Below are positions 50,875 to 59,661 of a stretch of DNA of 64,000 nucleotides, piece after piece. The notes under the pieces are model-generated. The model was not told where the DNA came from. It saw only the letters and a program-made list of their open reading frames with translations, and ran no database searches. Source of the stretch: CAYSCS01 sp964429695 (GTDB lineage Bacteria; Acidobacteriota; Aminicenantia; Aminicenantales; Aminicenantaceae); NCBI GenBank assembly GCA_964429695.1, contig CAYSCS010000018.1, positions 19,330-83,329 on the forward strand, given 5' to 3'. The position numbers were made by a program, and so were the translations under genes. Numbering within the stretch: the stretch's first letter is position 1; each line of letters opens with the position of its first letter.

Positions 50875-51834
50875 ATGATGAGAGTCTTAATCACGGGAAT
50901 AACGGGGTTTGCGGGTAGTCATCTTGCTGAATACATCTTGGAAAATCAGCAAGGGGTAGAAGTATTCGGGACAGTGCGCTGGCGAAGCAGGATGGATAAC
51001 ATTCTCCATCTCCAAAATAGGCTCAAATTAATTGAGGCTGATATAAAAGATATTGTCTCTTTGAAGAAAGCCTTGGCGGAGTCAAAACCAGATCGCATCT
51101 TCCACCTTGCTGCCCAAAGTTATGTTCCCTTTTCCTGGAAGTCTCCTACTGAGACTTTTTTGATAAATGTGATTGGCCAGATTAATCTCTTTGAAGCTAT
51201 CTTGAGCCTAGGACTTAATCCCAGGATTCAGGTCGCTGGCTCGAGTGAAGAATACGGGTTTGTTTATCCTGGAGAAATTCCGATGAAGGAAAGCAATCCT
51301 CTACGGCCTCTGAGTCCTTATGCAGTGAGCAAGGTTGCCCAGGACTTACTCGGTTATCAGTATCACAAGAGCTACGGGATGAGAATAGTCCGCACCAGAG
51401 GATTCAATCATACCGGACCTCGAAGGGGAGAGGTCTTCATCTGCTCTAATTTTGCAAAGCAAATAGCAGAGGTTGAAAAAGGGAAAAGAGAGCCAGTGGT
51501 GCATGTCGGTAATTTAGAGGCGAGAAGGGATTTTACAGATGTGCGGGATATTGTGAAAGCCTACTGGTTATGCCTGGAAAAAGGAGAGGATGGGGAGGTT
51601 TACAACATCGGAAGTGGGAAGAATCATTCGATGAGAGAAATCTTGGATATTCTCCTCTCCCTGAGCAAGATAAATGTCAGGGTTGAGGTCGACCCCCAGA
51701 GACTCAGGCCTTCCGATGTACCCATTCTTTTATCCGATTCTACGAAGTTCATGGCTCTTACCGATTGGAAACCCGAGATTCCTTTGGAGAAGTCTCTTAG
51801 AGACCTCCTCGATTACTGGAGAGAACGGGTTTGA
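50875..51834 (+). CDS. RMD/GMD-like NDP-4-keto-6-deoxyhexose reductase, first copy
   Basis: 319 aa extended SDR. LITGITGFAGSHLAEYIL glycine motif, FHLAAQSYVPFSWKSPTETFLINV, VAGSSEEYGFV, and the YxxxK pair in SPYAVSKVAQDLLG. RGFNHTGPRRGEVFICSNFAKQIAEVEKG and RRDFTDVRDIVKAYWL are characteristic of GDP-6-deoxy-D-mannose reductase (RMD) and close GDP-mannose dehydratase relatives. SSEEYG with Glu, where dehydratases have Thr-Asp-Glu, favours the reductase. AGGAGGG precedes the ATG pair. The next gene is a paralogue, so this is a tandem duplication acting late in deoxysugar synthesis. Confidence 0.8.
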   Translation: MMRVLITGITGFAGSHLAEYILENQQGVEVFGTVRWRSRMDNILHLQNRLKLIEADIKDIVSLKKALAESKPDRIFHLAAQSYVPFSWKSPTETFLINVIGQINLFEAILSLGLNPRIQVAGSSEEYGFVYPGEIPMKESNPLRPLSPYAVSKVAQDLLGYQYHKSYGMRIVRTRGFNHTGPRRGEVFICSNFAKQIAEVEKGKREPVVHVGNLEARRDFTDVRDIVKAYWLCLEKGEDGEVYNIGSGKNHSMREILDILLSLSKINVRVEVDPQRLRPSDVPILLSDSTKFMALTDWKPEIPLEKSLRDLLDYWRERV

Positions 51835-51835
51835 T

Positions 51836-52801
51836 GTGAGTCTGAGAGTTTTTGTCACAGGAGCAACAGGGTTTGTGGGAACCCATCTCCTCAATCTCTT
51901 GGAAAGTGAGGGATATGAAATTCAGGGAACATCATTTCCTGAAAGACCCGAGTTTTTTCCGGTGGCTAAGGGAAAGAAAATTTTCCATCTCGACCTTCGT
52001 AAAGAGGAGGAAGTGGCTTTTTGTCTTAAGATGACAAAACCGGAATGGGTCATTCATCTGGCAGCCCTCTCCAATGTTAGACATTCCTGGGAGAGGAGAA
52101 AAGAAACTTTAGAAACAAATCTCATGGGCACCTTCAATCTCTTTGAGGCTCTTAGGAAGGAGGCACCCAAGGCTCGCATTCTCTTTGTGAGTTCCTCTGA
52201 TGTGTATGGTCTTTTGGCTCATGATTCGAGGGCATTAAAGGAAGAGGACTCCTGCGAGGCTCTGAGTCCCTATGCTTTCACCAAGCTAAGCGGTGAAATT
52301 TTGTCTCGTTTCTATTCCAGAGTTGAAAACATGGATATCATCATTGTCCGCTCCTTTCCTCACACAGGACCTGGTCAGAGTAATGATTTTGTCTGTTCCG
52401 ATTGGGCTTTTCAGATTGCCCGAATCGAAAGGGGAGAAATTGAACCAATAATAAGAGTAGGGAATTGTGAGCTTAGAAGAGACTTCAGCGATGTCAGGGA
52501 TGTGGTTAAGGCTTACCTTCTTCTTATGAAGAAAGGAGAAAGCGGCGAAATTTACAATGTTTGTTCAGGGAAAGGTGTGCTTCTTAAGGAAATCTTAGCC
52601 ACTCTTCTTTCTTTTTCAAAAAAAAAGATAGAGGTGGTTGTGGACTGGCAGAAATTCAGGAAGGCTGACATCCCTTATCTTGTGGGTGATTGTGAAAAAT
52701 TGAAGAAGAGGACATCTTGGCGCCCTGAGATTCCCCTTTCTCAAACCCTTTATGAACTCTTAGAATTCTGGAGAGCAAAAGAGGGAATATCTCAAATTTA
52801 A
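51836..52801 (+). CDS. RMD-like NDP-sugar reductase/epimerase, second copy
   Basis: 321 aa extended SDR, paralogous to the preceding gene over its whole length. FVTGATGFVGTHLLNLLES, IHLAALSNVRHSWERRKETLETNLMG, VSSSDVYGLL, YxxxK in SPYAFTKLSGEI, RSFPHTGPGQSNDFVCSDWAFQIARIERG, RRDFSDVRDVVKAYLLL. The start is GTG at 51836, 1 nt after the previous stop; the open frame reaches upstream into the first copy but homology begins here. Both copies probably act on GDP- or dTDP-4-keto-6-deoxyhexoses. Which one pairs with the dTDP genes upstream cannot be told. Confidence 0.8.
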   Translation: MSLRVFVTGATGFVGTHLLNLLESEGYEIQGTSFPERPEFFPVAKGKKIFHLDLRKEEEVAFCLKMTKPEWVIHLAALSNVRHSWERRKETLETNLMGTFNLFEALRKEAPKARILFVSSSDVYGLLAHDSRALKEEDSCEALSPYAFTKLSGEILSRFYSRVENMDIIIVRSFPHTGPGQSNDFVCSDWAFQIARIERGEIEPIIRVGNCELRRDFSDVRDVVKAYLLLMKKGESGEIYNVCSGKGVLLKEILATLLSFSKKKIEVVVDWQKFRKADIPYLVGDCEKLKKRTSWRPEIPLSQTLYELLEFWRAKEGISQI

Positions 52802-52827
52802 TTTTCTCTCATGAAGTAAAGAGAGGC

Positions 52828-54297
52828 TTAGAGGTTTAGCTCGAGCTGATTTTCCTGGGCTTGCCGCCTTTCTTCTTCTATTGCTTTAAGAATTTCAGGG
52901 GTGACATCGCCTGTTGGATAAATGCCATCAAAGCATGCAGCGCAGAAGTCTTTTAGTTTCCTGTTTCCCATGCGCACTGCTTTTTTGAGTGATTCAAGGG
53001 TCTGATAAATTACCTCATCAGCTCCTATTCTTTTAGCTATTTCTTTTAAGGTTGCATCCCGAGCCACAAATTCTGTCTTGCTTTGCATATCTATACCGTA
53101 CACGCACGGGAATCTCAAAGGGGGAGAATAAGAAGCAAAATAAACCTTTTTTGCACCGCATTCACGGACAAGCTGGATAATGGCTCGAGATGTGTTTCCT
53201 CTCACGATGCTATCGTCGACAAGAAGAACATTTTTATTTTTGAGCTCTGAGGCGATGGGATTTAGCTTCTGTCGGACCGATGTCTTTCTCGCTTGATCTG
53301 CAGGCATGATGAATGTGCGACCAATATAGCGATTTTTGACCAGGGCTTCTCTGTATCTCAAGTTGAGTTTGCGCGCGATTTCGATGGCTGCATCACGAGC
53401 TGAATCTGGGACAGGGACGACGACATCGATTGCCAGTTTATGCTTTTTAATCTCATCCGCGAGAAAATGACCCAGCATAACCCGGCATTCATACACATTT
53501 ACCTCTTCAATGAATGAATCAGGTCGGGCGAAATAGACCCATTCAAAGAGACAGGGTGTATGGGGACGGCTTGCTACTTTGCGGCGATGGAGATGGCGAT
53601 CCCTATCAATGAAGATGACTTCTCCGGGTCTGACGTCTTTAATGTCAGAAAAACCCATGATGTTCAAGGAAACACTTTCAGAAGCAATCCCGTAAGAGGT
53701 GAGTAAGCCATCCTTCCTTCTCCCATAGACAAGCGGTTTTATTCCATGAGGATCTCTGAAGGCAACCATCCCTTGTTCGACTATGTAAGCCACAACCGAA
53801 TAACTTCCTTTGACTTTCTCGAATACTCCCTTGACAGCTGAGTAGATGTTGCTGGGCTTTAGCCTTTTTGCTTTCTGCTCTTCCAGCTCCTGAGCAAAGA
53901 TGTTGAGAATGACTTCAACATCATTTTCAGAGTTCAGGAGGCGCTGATATTTTTCAAAAAGGTTTTTTTTTAACTCTGCATAATTGATCACGTTTCCATT
54001 GTGAGCCATGATGATTCCAAAAGGAGAATTCACAAGAAATGGTTGAGCATCCTCTCCTCCTCCCCCCCCAATTGTAGGGTAGCGAGTATGACCTATTCCG
54101 ATGTTTCCCTTCAAGCGCTGAGCATTCTCCAGAGTGAAAATATCTCTTACGAGTCCATTTCCTTTTTTGATGTGGATACGCCCATCATAGGTAACTATGC
54201 CCGCAGAGTCCTGACCTCTATGCTGGATAGCCAGGAGTCCCTGGTAGATTTCTCTGAAGGCATCCTGATTTCCAATGACCCCGATAACGCCACACAT
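52828..54297 (-). CDS. purF: Amidophosphoribosyltransferase
   Basis: 489 aa. Catalytic Cys2 directly after Met (MCGVIGVIGNQDAF), the glutaminase motifs IQHRGQDSAGI and HTRYPTIGGGG, and the phosphoribosyl-binding motif NVLLVDDSIVRGNTSRAI. Cysteines in HTPCLFEWV, FPCVYGID and KDFCAACFDG match the [4Fe-4S] cluster ligands of the Bacillus-type enzyme, so it is the oxygen-sensitive, iron-sulfur form. It commits PRPP to purine synthesis. The start has no Shine-Dalgarno and a TATAAT 15 nt upstream. It is a single gene, not in a pur operon here. Confidence 0.93.
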   Translation of the reverse strand: MCGVIGVIGNQDAFREIYQGLLAIQHRGQDSAGIVTYDGRIHIKKGNGLVRDIFTLENAQRLKGNIGIGHTRYPTIGGGGGEDAQPFLVNSPFGIIMAHNGNVINYAELKKNLFEKYQRLLNSENDVEVILNIFAQELEEQKAKRLKPSNIYSAVKGVFEKVKGSYSVVAYIVEQGMVAFRDPHGIKPLVYGRRKDGLLTSYGIASESVSLNIMGFSDIKDVRPGEVIFIDRDRHLHRRKVASRPHTPCLFEWVYFARPDSFIEEVNVYECRVMLGHFLADEIKKHKLAIDVVVPVPDSARDAAIEIARKLNLRYREALVKNRYIGRTFIMPADQARKTSVRQKLNPIASELKNKNVLLVDDSIVRGNTSRAIIQLVRECGAKKVYFASYSPPLRFPCVYGIDMQSKTEFVARDATLKEIAKRIGADEVIYQTLESLKKAVRMGNRKLKDFCAACFDGIYPTGDVTPEILKAIEEERRQAQENQLELNL

Positions 54298-54312
54298 TTT
54301 TACTTACATATG

Positions 54313-54341
54313 ATTATAATAAGTTTTGGCGCTAAATTAAA
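54313..54341 (-). promoter_or_regulatory. Promoter of purF with a very short leader
   Basis: On the minus strand TTTAAT (54341-54336), 17-nt spacer, perfect TATAAT (54318-54313). The start codon is 15 nt after the -10, giving a leader of ~8 nt without a ribosome site. Confidence 0.6.
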
Positions 54342-54518
54342 GGTCCCTCAGGTTTAATGAAGGCATTAGGAAAGGGGATGAATTATGAAGGGGGAGAGCG
54401 TGTTTGAGGACTTTCTGAAGCGATGGTATTGATTGAGGGGAATAAAATCTGAGGGAAGATGTTTGGAAACAAGGGATGGATGGGGGATGAGAGGATCAAG
54501 TTCCTGCATTAAAATTTG

Positions 54519-54625
54519 GCTCTTCTCTAAATTAGTCGGTAAAAACTCATAGGGAAAAAAGGAAAAGGGAAACATTTCATCTTTTAATTTTGAGGGTTAA
54601 GATTGAGAGAGCACAAAAGAGTCTA
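54519..54625 (+). repeat. Intergenic element, copy B
   Basis: GCTCTTCTCTAAATTAGTCGG, then AGGGAAAAAAGGAAAAGGG, TTTTGAGGGTTAAGATTGA and GCACAAAAGAGTC. The blocks match copy A (30486) in order and spacing and the first part matches copy C (39259). Not part of any gene. Confidence 0.45.
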
Positions 54626-54849
54626 TCTTTCATTCTCCAGTTTATTTCGCCGCTCTTATTCCCACGGTTTCCTCAATGACATCTCTCAATTACTCCTGCG
54701 AAGATTAATATTTTTATTAACTAATCTGGAGATGAACCATAAATTTTCTTGGACCAGAAGAAAAACGGATAAAAAAAAGAATGTAACCTAAGATTACTTA
54801 TCTAGAAATCAATAATTTTGAGAAGAGGTTTACCCCGAATCATGATTTA

Positions 54850-55851
54850 TTAAGGGCAGTTAAATTTTCTTGATTTAGGATTATATGTCCTGAGTGAAGC
54901 GAGCAGTTCTTCTTGGTTTACGGTGGCTGTTCCCAGTTTCCCTACAACTATTCCAGCTGCAGCATTAGCCATGATTGCGGCTTCGATGATGGAAGCGCCA
55001 GCAAGAAGGGCAAGAGTCGCCGTGGCAATCACTGTATCTCCAGCTCCTGTGACATCATATACTTCTTTGGCAATAGCCGGAATGTGCAGAGCCTTTTTCC
55101 CCCTTTCGAAAACACTCATTCCTCTTTCCCCTCTTTTAAGAATTAGGTAGCGTGACGATATTCTATTGAGGATTGTTTCTCCCGCTTTTTCCACCTGAGA
55201 GTCGCTGAGGCAAGGATGATGAACGATTTTTTCTGCTTCGTGATGATTGGGAGTGATGAGAGTTACAGGGGAGTAGAGGAAAAAATTTTCTATCTTGGGG
55301 TCAACAAAAATCGGGATATTTTTCTTTTGGGCGAAGGGAATGAGTTCCCTCATCAATCCACGAGTCAAAATCCCTTTGTTGTAATCTGAGATCAGAATTC
55401 CTTCATAATTTTGGCTTTTTATGAAGTCGAGGATGATGGTTTCCATTTCCTTTGAGATGTCACTTCTCTTTTCAATGTCGATACGCGCTATTTGCTGCTG
55501 ATGGGCTATGATTCTTGTTTTTGTGGTCGTGGGTCTTTTGGGGTCGACGAATATCCCTCGGCTTTCAGAGACGTTCTCCCGTATCCATCTTCCTTCATCA
55601 TCATCTCCTACGACACCGACCAAAATCGAGGAACAGCCGAGTGATTCAAGGTTGCGGCTCACGTTTCCTGCACCACCTAAGCATCGCAAATCCTTTGTAA
55701 CTTCAACAACAGGAACAGGTGCCTCAGGTGAGATGCGGGAAACGTCACCGAAGATGTATTTATCCATCATCAAATCACCCAGAACAAGGACCTTCTTCTT
55801 TTGGAAATTCCTGACAATTATTTTTATTCTTTTATAATTATCTGGAGTCAT
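54850..55851 (-). CDS. D-glycero-beta-D-manno-heptose-7-phosphate kinase (PfkB family)
   Basis: 333 aa. Ribokinase fold with LVLGDLMMDKYIFGDVSRISPEAPVPVVEV (the HldE/RfaE kinase signature), LGGAGNVSRNLESLG, and the catalytic motif VYDVTGAGDTVIATATLALLAG. It phosphorylates heptose-7-phosphate at C1 for ADP-heptose of LPS inner core. Only the kinase half (hldE domain I, also called hldA) is present; the adenylyltransferase half is not fused. I use the ATG at 55851, which overlaps the O-antigen ligase gene by 14 nt and follows GGGGGAAAAAG; the longer frame begins with an atypical sequence. Last gene of the minus-strand LPS operon. Confidence 0.87.
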   Translation of the reverse strand: MTPDNYKRIKIIVRNFQKKKVLVLGDLMMDKYIFGDVSRISPEAPVPVVEVTKDLRCLGGAGNVSRNLESLGCSSILVGVVGDDDEGRWIRENVSESRGIFVDPKRPTTTKTRIIAHQQQIARIDIEKRSDISKEMETIILDFIKSQNYEGILISDYNKGILTRGLMRELIPFAQKKNIPIFVDPKIENFFLYSPVTLITPNHHEAEKIVHHPCLSDSQVEKAGETILNRISSRYLILKRGERGMSVFERGKKALHIPAIAKEVYDVTGAGDTVIATATLALLAGASIIEAAIMANAAAGIVVGKLGTATVNQEELLASLRTYNPKSRKFNCP

Positions 55852-57058
55852 CTTTTTCCCCCGGGGAAGAATGATAAATTTGTTTTCTCTGGGCAAAGGG
55901 TATTGTAATAAGGTAAAGGAAGAGAGTCGTTACTTCTGAGTCAGCGAAATTGTATTCAAACATTCCTGAAACGAAGAGAGCCAGAGTGGCGGCTAGGGCA
56001 GCAGAAGTTAAGGGGAAGAGAGAGGGAGACCTGTTCTTGATTAGCCTTGCGAGAGCAACAAAAACCCATGCTATGAAGGCAAGCCAGGCAGTAAGGCTCA
56101 AAAGACCCCTCTCGGCTCCAATCTGAATGATGTTGTTATGGAGATGAACGTTTCGTGCCGCTTCTTCTGAAAGCCATTTCCTGTATTTCGGCATCTGCCA
56201 TACCATTTCTACAGTGTCTGGTCCTGTGCCAAACAATGGATAATCCCCTATTATTTTTAATCCTGTCCTCAAGTATTCGATTCTCTGTTTATTCGATAAG
56301 GTCTTGGTGTTGAAGATACTCAAGGCTCTTTTTTTGACGAAGCTCGGGCTCGAGAGATAAAAGAGAGCAACCAGGAGAGGGAGGATAACTAGGGAGACGG
56401 GTTTAAAGAGAAAGAGGAGTAAGCAGGAAGCGAAGATTAGCCCGATCCAGGCACTCCTCGTCAGGGTGAACGTGAGGGCGATGAGGGCGAGAAGGAAAGC
56501 AACTCCCCAAGCATACTTTATTCTCTCTTTTGAAAATAAAAGCATGCTGAGCGCCATGGTGCTGAAAAGGAGCAAGATGCCTGCTTGGGTCATGTAATGT
56601 CCCATGAAGCCTGTGATTCTTCCCCCCGGATTTTCTTTAAAGAGATAGAGGTAGAATGAATAAAAAAGGTTTAAAAAGGCGGAGGAAAGAAGGGCGAGGT
56701 TAACTCTAGAGATGCTCGTTTGACCTTTAAACCCCATGTAGACCACGGGAATAAGGAGATAGAGGAGGAGCTCTCTTGAGTCTTTCAGGCTTACAGCCAC
56801 GTTGACTGAAAAGAATGAGGAGAGAAGGGAGAAGGCGGAATAGACTAGGAGAGGCCAGAAAAAGGAAGGGAATTCTGGTTTAAGTTTTTCCTTGAGGAGA
56901 AGAATAACCCAGAGAAGGAGGGAAAGGGAGAGGAATATTTGGCTCAGGCTAATGGAGACCATCGAGAATAATAGATAGAGGGAAATCAAAACAGGAAGAG
57001 GCTCTTTAATTCTTGAAGGAATCTTTTGGAGGTTCGAGAGGAAATCACTTGTTATCAT
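55838..57058 (-). CDS. O-antigen ligase / polymerase (WaaL/Wzy-like) membrane protein
   Basis: 406 aa with about ten to twelve transmembrane helices. The periplasmic loop near the C-terminus carries RIEYLRTGLKIIGDYPLFGTGPDTVEMVW and NVHLHNNIIQIGAERGLLSLTAW, the His-containing signature of the O-antigen ligase domain. Such proteins join O-polysaccharide to lipid A core or polymerise glycan at the periplasmic face. Ligase versus polymerase cannot be separated by sequence. It lies between the heptosyltransferase gene (72-nt gap) and the heptose kinase gene it overlaps. Confidence 0.82.
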   Translation of the reverse strand: MITSDFLSNLQKIPSRIKEPLPVLISLYLLFSMVSISLSQIFLSLSLLLWVILLLKEKLKPEFPSFFWPLLVYSAFSLLSSFFSVNVAVSLKDSRELLLYLLIPVVYMGFKGQTSISRVNLALLSSAFLNLFYSFYLYLFKENPGGRITGFMGHYMTQAGILLLFSTMALSMLLFSKERIKYAWGVAFLLALIALTFTLTRSAWIGLIFASCLLLFLFKPVSLVILPLLVALFYLSSPSFVKKRALSIFNTKTLSNKQRIEYLRTGLKIIGDYPLFGTGPDTVEMVWQMPKYRKWLSEEAARNVHLHNNIIQIGAERGLLSLTAWLAFIAWVFVALARLIKNRSPSLFPLTSAALAATLALFVSGMFEYNFADSEVTTLFLYLITIPFAQRKQIYHSSPGEKDDSR

Positions 57059-57130
57059 TTTCTGACTTCTGGGACTGATTTTTGAGTTTTATTCTCGCCT
57101 TCATGGCTTTTCTTAGAATTCTAATTTTCC

Positions 57131-58144
57131 TTAAATAGAGAGGAAATTCAAACACTTTTGGTAAACTTCCTCGGGCGAGATGCTTCTCAGGCATCTGAAA
57201 TCTTCGTAGACGCAGTGCTTCTGGCGGCAGGGGCGGCAAGAGAAGTCTTTTTCGAGAATGACTGCCCTGGCTTTCCAGGGAGAAAAGTTTTCCGGAAGAG
57301 TGGGACCGAAGAGGGCCACGATTGGAGTTGAGGTGGAAGCAGCTATATGCATCGGTCCACTATCAGGCCCTACGAAGAGTGAGGCCCGGGAGATAATCTC
57401 TCTCAGTTCTCTCAAGTTTAAATTCCCTACCAAGGAAAGGAACTCAGCCTGAGAGCTTTTCCTGATTTCTCGTTCTATTTTCTTCTCCTTTTCAGAGCCG
57501 ACGAGGATGACCCTTGCCTTCCGGTGAGGAGAGAAAAGATTGATAAGAGTTATGATGTTTCTCAGCCCCCAATTCCTGAATTCGTTACCTGCACTTATGT
57601 GAAGAATAATCAGGCTTACATCCTCTAGATTATTCTCTCTAATGAGTCGCTCTATCTTCTCTTTCTCTTTATCCTCAGGCTGAGGAAGAAATAAGGGGGG
57701 GATGGAATCAACCCTAACTCCCAGGGCTCTGATGAGATTCACATGGTTTTCTACACTGTGGAAATGACCAGAAGCTTTCTTTCTGGGGACAGTAGCATCA
57801 TAGATGAAGCTCTTATATTTTGACTTATAACCCACCTTCCATCTTGCGCCGGAGAAGATAGTTATCCACGAAGCCTTTGGTCCTCCATGAAAATCGATGA
57901 CAGCATCGAATCTTCTCCGACGTATTTGGAAGAGAGAGCGGAGGAATTCTCTCTTTTTCTGGTGGGCAGGTAAGACGAATATCTCATCCAAGCTCGGATT
58001 TCCTTCCACGAGCTGACGGTAGGGCTCTTCGACTATATAGGTGAGGGAGGCGTGGGGAATTTTTTCTTTGAGGCCTGAGATAGCAGGAGTAGTCATGACG
58101 ATATCCCCGATTCGTCTTAGCCTGATGAGAAGAATTTTCCTCAA
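57131..58144 (-). CDS. ADP-heptose:LPS heptosyltransferase-like (GT9)
   Basis: About 337 aa. GT9 start KILLIRLRRIGDIVMTTPAISGLKEKIP, then DAVIDFHGGPKASW, LIILHISAGNEFRNWG, the donor-site region SLVGNLNLRELREIISRASLFVGPDSGPMHIAASTSTPIVALFGPT, and four Cys near the end (FSCRPCRQKHCVYEDFRC). It adds heptose to the LPS core. The best start I see is TTG at 58144, directly before the conserved KILLIRL; the frame is open further but overlaps the Trm112-like gene. No clear Shine-Dalgarno, so the start is uncertain. The Cys cluster is frequent in this subfamily. Confidence 0.82.
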   Translation of the reverse strand: MRKILLIRLRRIGDIVMTTPAISGLKEKIPHASLTYIVEEPYRQLVEGNPSLDEIFVLPAHQKKREFLRSLFQIRRRRFDAVIDFHGGPKASWITIFSGARWKVGYKSKYKSFIYDATVPRKKASGHFHSVENHVNLIRALGVRVDSIPPLFLPQPEDKEKEKIERLIRENNLEDVSLIILHISAGNEFRNWGLRNIITLINLFSPHRKARVILVGSEKEKKIEREIRKSSQAEFLSLVGNLNLRELREIISRASLFVGPDSGPMHIAASTSTPIVALFGPTLPENFSPWKARAVILEKDFSCRPCRQKHCVYEDFRCLRSISPEEVYQKCLNFLSI

Positions 58145-58154
58145 GGAAAATGGG

Positions 58155-58343
58155 TCAATCTTTTGTTTCCCTTCCTGGCTCAATTGTCGCCTCTTCAATG
58201 AGCATGACCGGGATATCCTCTTTAATGGGATAAACCCTATGGCATTTAACACACTTGAGGCCTTTTTCATCTAAAGTGAGCTTTACCTCTGTCTTACAGA
58301 GAGGACAGGCGAGAATTGCAAGAAGCTCTGAATCTATAGCCAT
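58155..58343 (-). CDS. Trm112-family small zinc-binding protein
   Basis: 62 aa. Two Cys pairs, CPLC and CVKC, in the pattern LAILACPLCKTEVKLTLDEKGLKCVKCHRVYPIKEDIPVMLIEEA match the Trm112/YcaR family. In bacteria these proteins lie in LPS or lipid A operons and may activate methyltransferases; the exact role is not known. GGAG is 8 nt before the ATG. It heads the minus-strand LPS operon with a near-consensus promoter. Confidence 0.88.
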   Translation of the reverse strand: MAIDSELLAILACPLCKTEVKLTLDEKGLKCVKCHRVYPIKEDIPVMLIEEATIEPGRETKD

Positions 58344-58361
58344 TTTTTTCTCCGTTCTGGT

Positions 58362-58390
58362 ATATTATCTCAAGAACCTTTCCCCGTCAA
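58362..58390 (-). promoter_or_regulatory. Promoter of the Trm112/heptosyltransferase/ligase operon
   Basis: On the minus strand TTGACG (58390-58385), 17-nt spacer, TAATAT (58367-58362), 18 nt before the ATG. Same -10 as the GntR gene promoter. Confidence 0.65.
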
Positions 58391-58518
58391 CAGAGTTCAG
58401 AGAAGAGAGAAGACCCTTTCCAGGAAGTAAAGAGCCCCAAGTGAGCTCAGTAATCTACTTTCCAAAGATATGAGCTCTTCTTCTTTTTCCTATTCCTCTT
58501 TCTGATTTTTTGAAATGA

Positions 58519-58547
58519 TTGACAGGGCAAGATGAGGGTGATATTTT
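58519..58547 (+). promoter_or_regulatory. Promoter abutting the GT4 start codon (leaderless)
   Basis: Perfect TTGACA (58519-58524), 17-nt spacer, TATTTT (58542-58547). The ATG at 58557 lies 9 nt after the -10, so the message would begin within ~3 nt of the start codon. There is no Shine-Dalgarno. Confidence 0.6.
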
Positions 58548-58556
58548 TAGCAGGCG

Positions 58557-59642
58557 ATGAGAGTGCTTTTTGTAGGGGGTTATGCGAGGGATTATCCGCG
58601 CAATAACATAATCAAAAAAGGCTTAATCTTATCTGGACTTGAAGTTGTTGAACGGAGAGTCTCACCAAAATATAGATTCTGGTTGAGATATCCCCTGCTT
58701 TTTCTCACTTCTTTAGGTAAATTAGTTAAGACTGATTACATCTTTGTCCCCGAGTTCTGCCATAAAGACGTACCCCTAGCAAAAATGCTTTCCCTTCTTT
58801 CCTCCCAAAAAATAATCTTTGACCCTCTGGCTTCCAGGTTTGAAACGAAGATTTTGGATAGAAAAAGGAAACCCGAAAGCTCTTGGCAGGCGCGCTGGAA
58901 TTTTATGATTGACCGCCTGGCATTTAACCTCTCTGACCTTGTTCTTTCAGACACACAAGCTCACAAGAAATATTATTCGCGGACATTCACCATCCCTCAG
59001 GAAAAAATCAGAGTGATTCCCGTTGGTTTTGATGATGAGATCTTCAACCTTTCCAAGGTTAAAAACAAAAGAAAAGAAGATGGAAAGTTTAGAGTTCTTT
59101 TTTTTGGATCTTTTCTTCCCCTTCATGGAGTGGATAATATCGTGAGAGCGGCTAAAATCCTTGAGGAAAAGGATGGCTCGATAAGCTTTGAGCTTGTGGG
59201 GGGAGGCGAGACTTTGCTTTTAGCAAAGTCCCTGGCTTCAGAACTAAATCTCGAGAACATAAGGTTTGGAGGCTGGCTTCCTCAGCGAAAGCTCCCTGAA
59301 AAGATAGTCAATTCCGACCTGTGTCTTGGTGTATTTGGGAGCTCAAAGAAGGCTAGGCAGATAGTTCCCCATAAAATATTTCAATCTATGGCGATGAGGA
59401 AGGCGGTGGTGACTGCTGACTCTCCTGCTATACGTGAATTCTTCAAACATCGGGAAAATATTTTTCTCAGTGAAGGCACTGACCCCAAAAATCTGGCAGA
59501 TTCCATCCTTGAATTAAGGGAGGATGCCTCTCTCAGGGAGAAAATAGCTGAAAATGGATTTAATTTAGTCTTACGAGAGTTTTCTCCCCTTGAAATAGGA
59601 AAAAGACTGGCTGCCATACTTAAGGAGAAAGCGGTCAATTGA
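58557..59642 (+). CDS. GT4-family glycosyltransferase
   Basis: 361 aa, GT-B fold. The N-terminal domain ends with LSDTQAHKKYYSRTF and IRVIPVGFDDEIF; the C-terminal donor domain has FRVLFFGSFLPLHGVDNIVRAAKIL, FELVGGGETLLLA, and the ExxxxxE-like segment HKIFQSMAMRKAVVTADSPAIREFF. The conserved GVDN/GSF and HKIFQSMA pattern is that of GT4 transferases of LPS or capsule synthesis. Donor and acceptor are unknown. It leads a plus-strand operon with a WaaP-like kinase, a glycosidase-fold protein and a methyltransferase, divergent from the heptosyltransferase operon. Confidence 0.85.
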   Translation: MRVLFVGGYARDYPRNNIIKKGLILSGLEVVERRVSPKYRFWLRYPLLFLTSLGKLVKTDYIFVPEFCHKDVPLAKMLSLLSSQKIIFDPLASRFETKILDRKRKPESSWQARWNFMIDRLAFNLSDLVLSDTQAHKKYYSRTFTIPQEKIRVIPVGFDDEIFNLSKVKNKRKEDGKFRVLFFGSFLPLHGVDNIVRAAKILEEKDGSISFELVGGGETLLLAKSLASELNLENIRFGGWLPQRKLPEKIVNSDLCLGVFGSSKKARQIVPHKIFQSMAMRKAVVTADSPAIREFFKHRENIFLSEGTDPKNLADSILELREDASLREKIAENGFNLVLREFSPLEIGKRLAAILKEKAVN

Positions 59643-59661
59643 GGAAACGGTGAGGACTTGG

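Larger units (their letters stand above)
54298..54849. other. Intergenic region between purF and the heptose kinase gene
   Basis: About 550 bases with no supported gene. It holds the purF promoter at its left end and copy B of the intergenic element in the middle. The right part is AT-rich with nothing else seen. Confidence 0.5.

Noticed and set aside
52808..52832. CTCTC...GAGAG hairpin between the second RMD-like gene and purF as a terminator
   Set aside because: The stem is only 5 bp with a 10-nt loop and no T-run on either strand.
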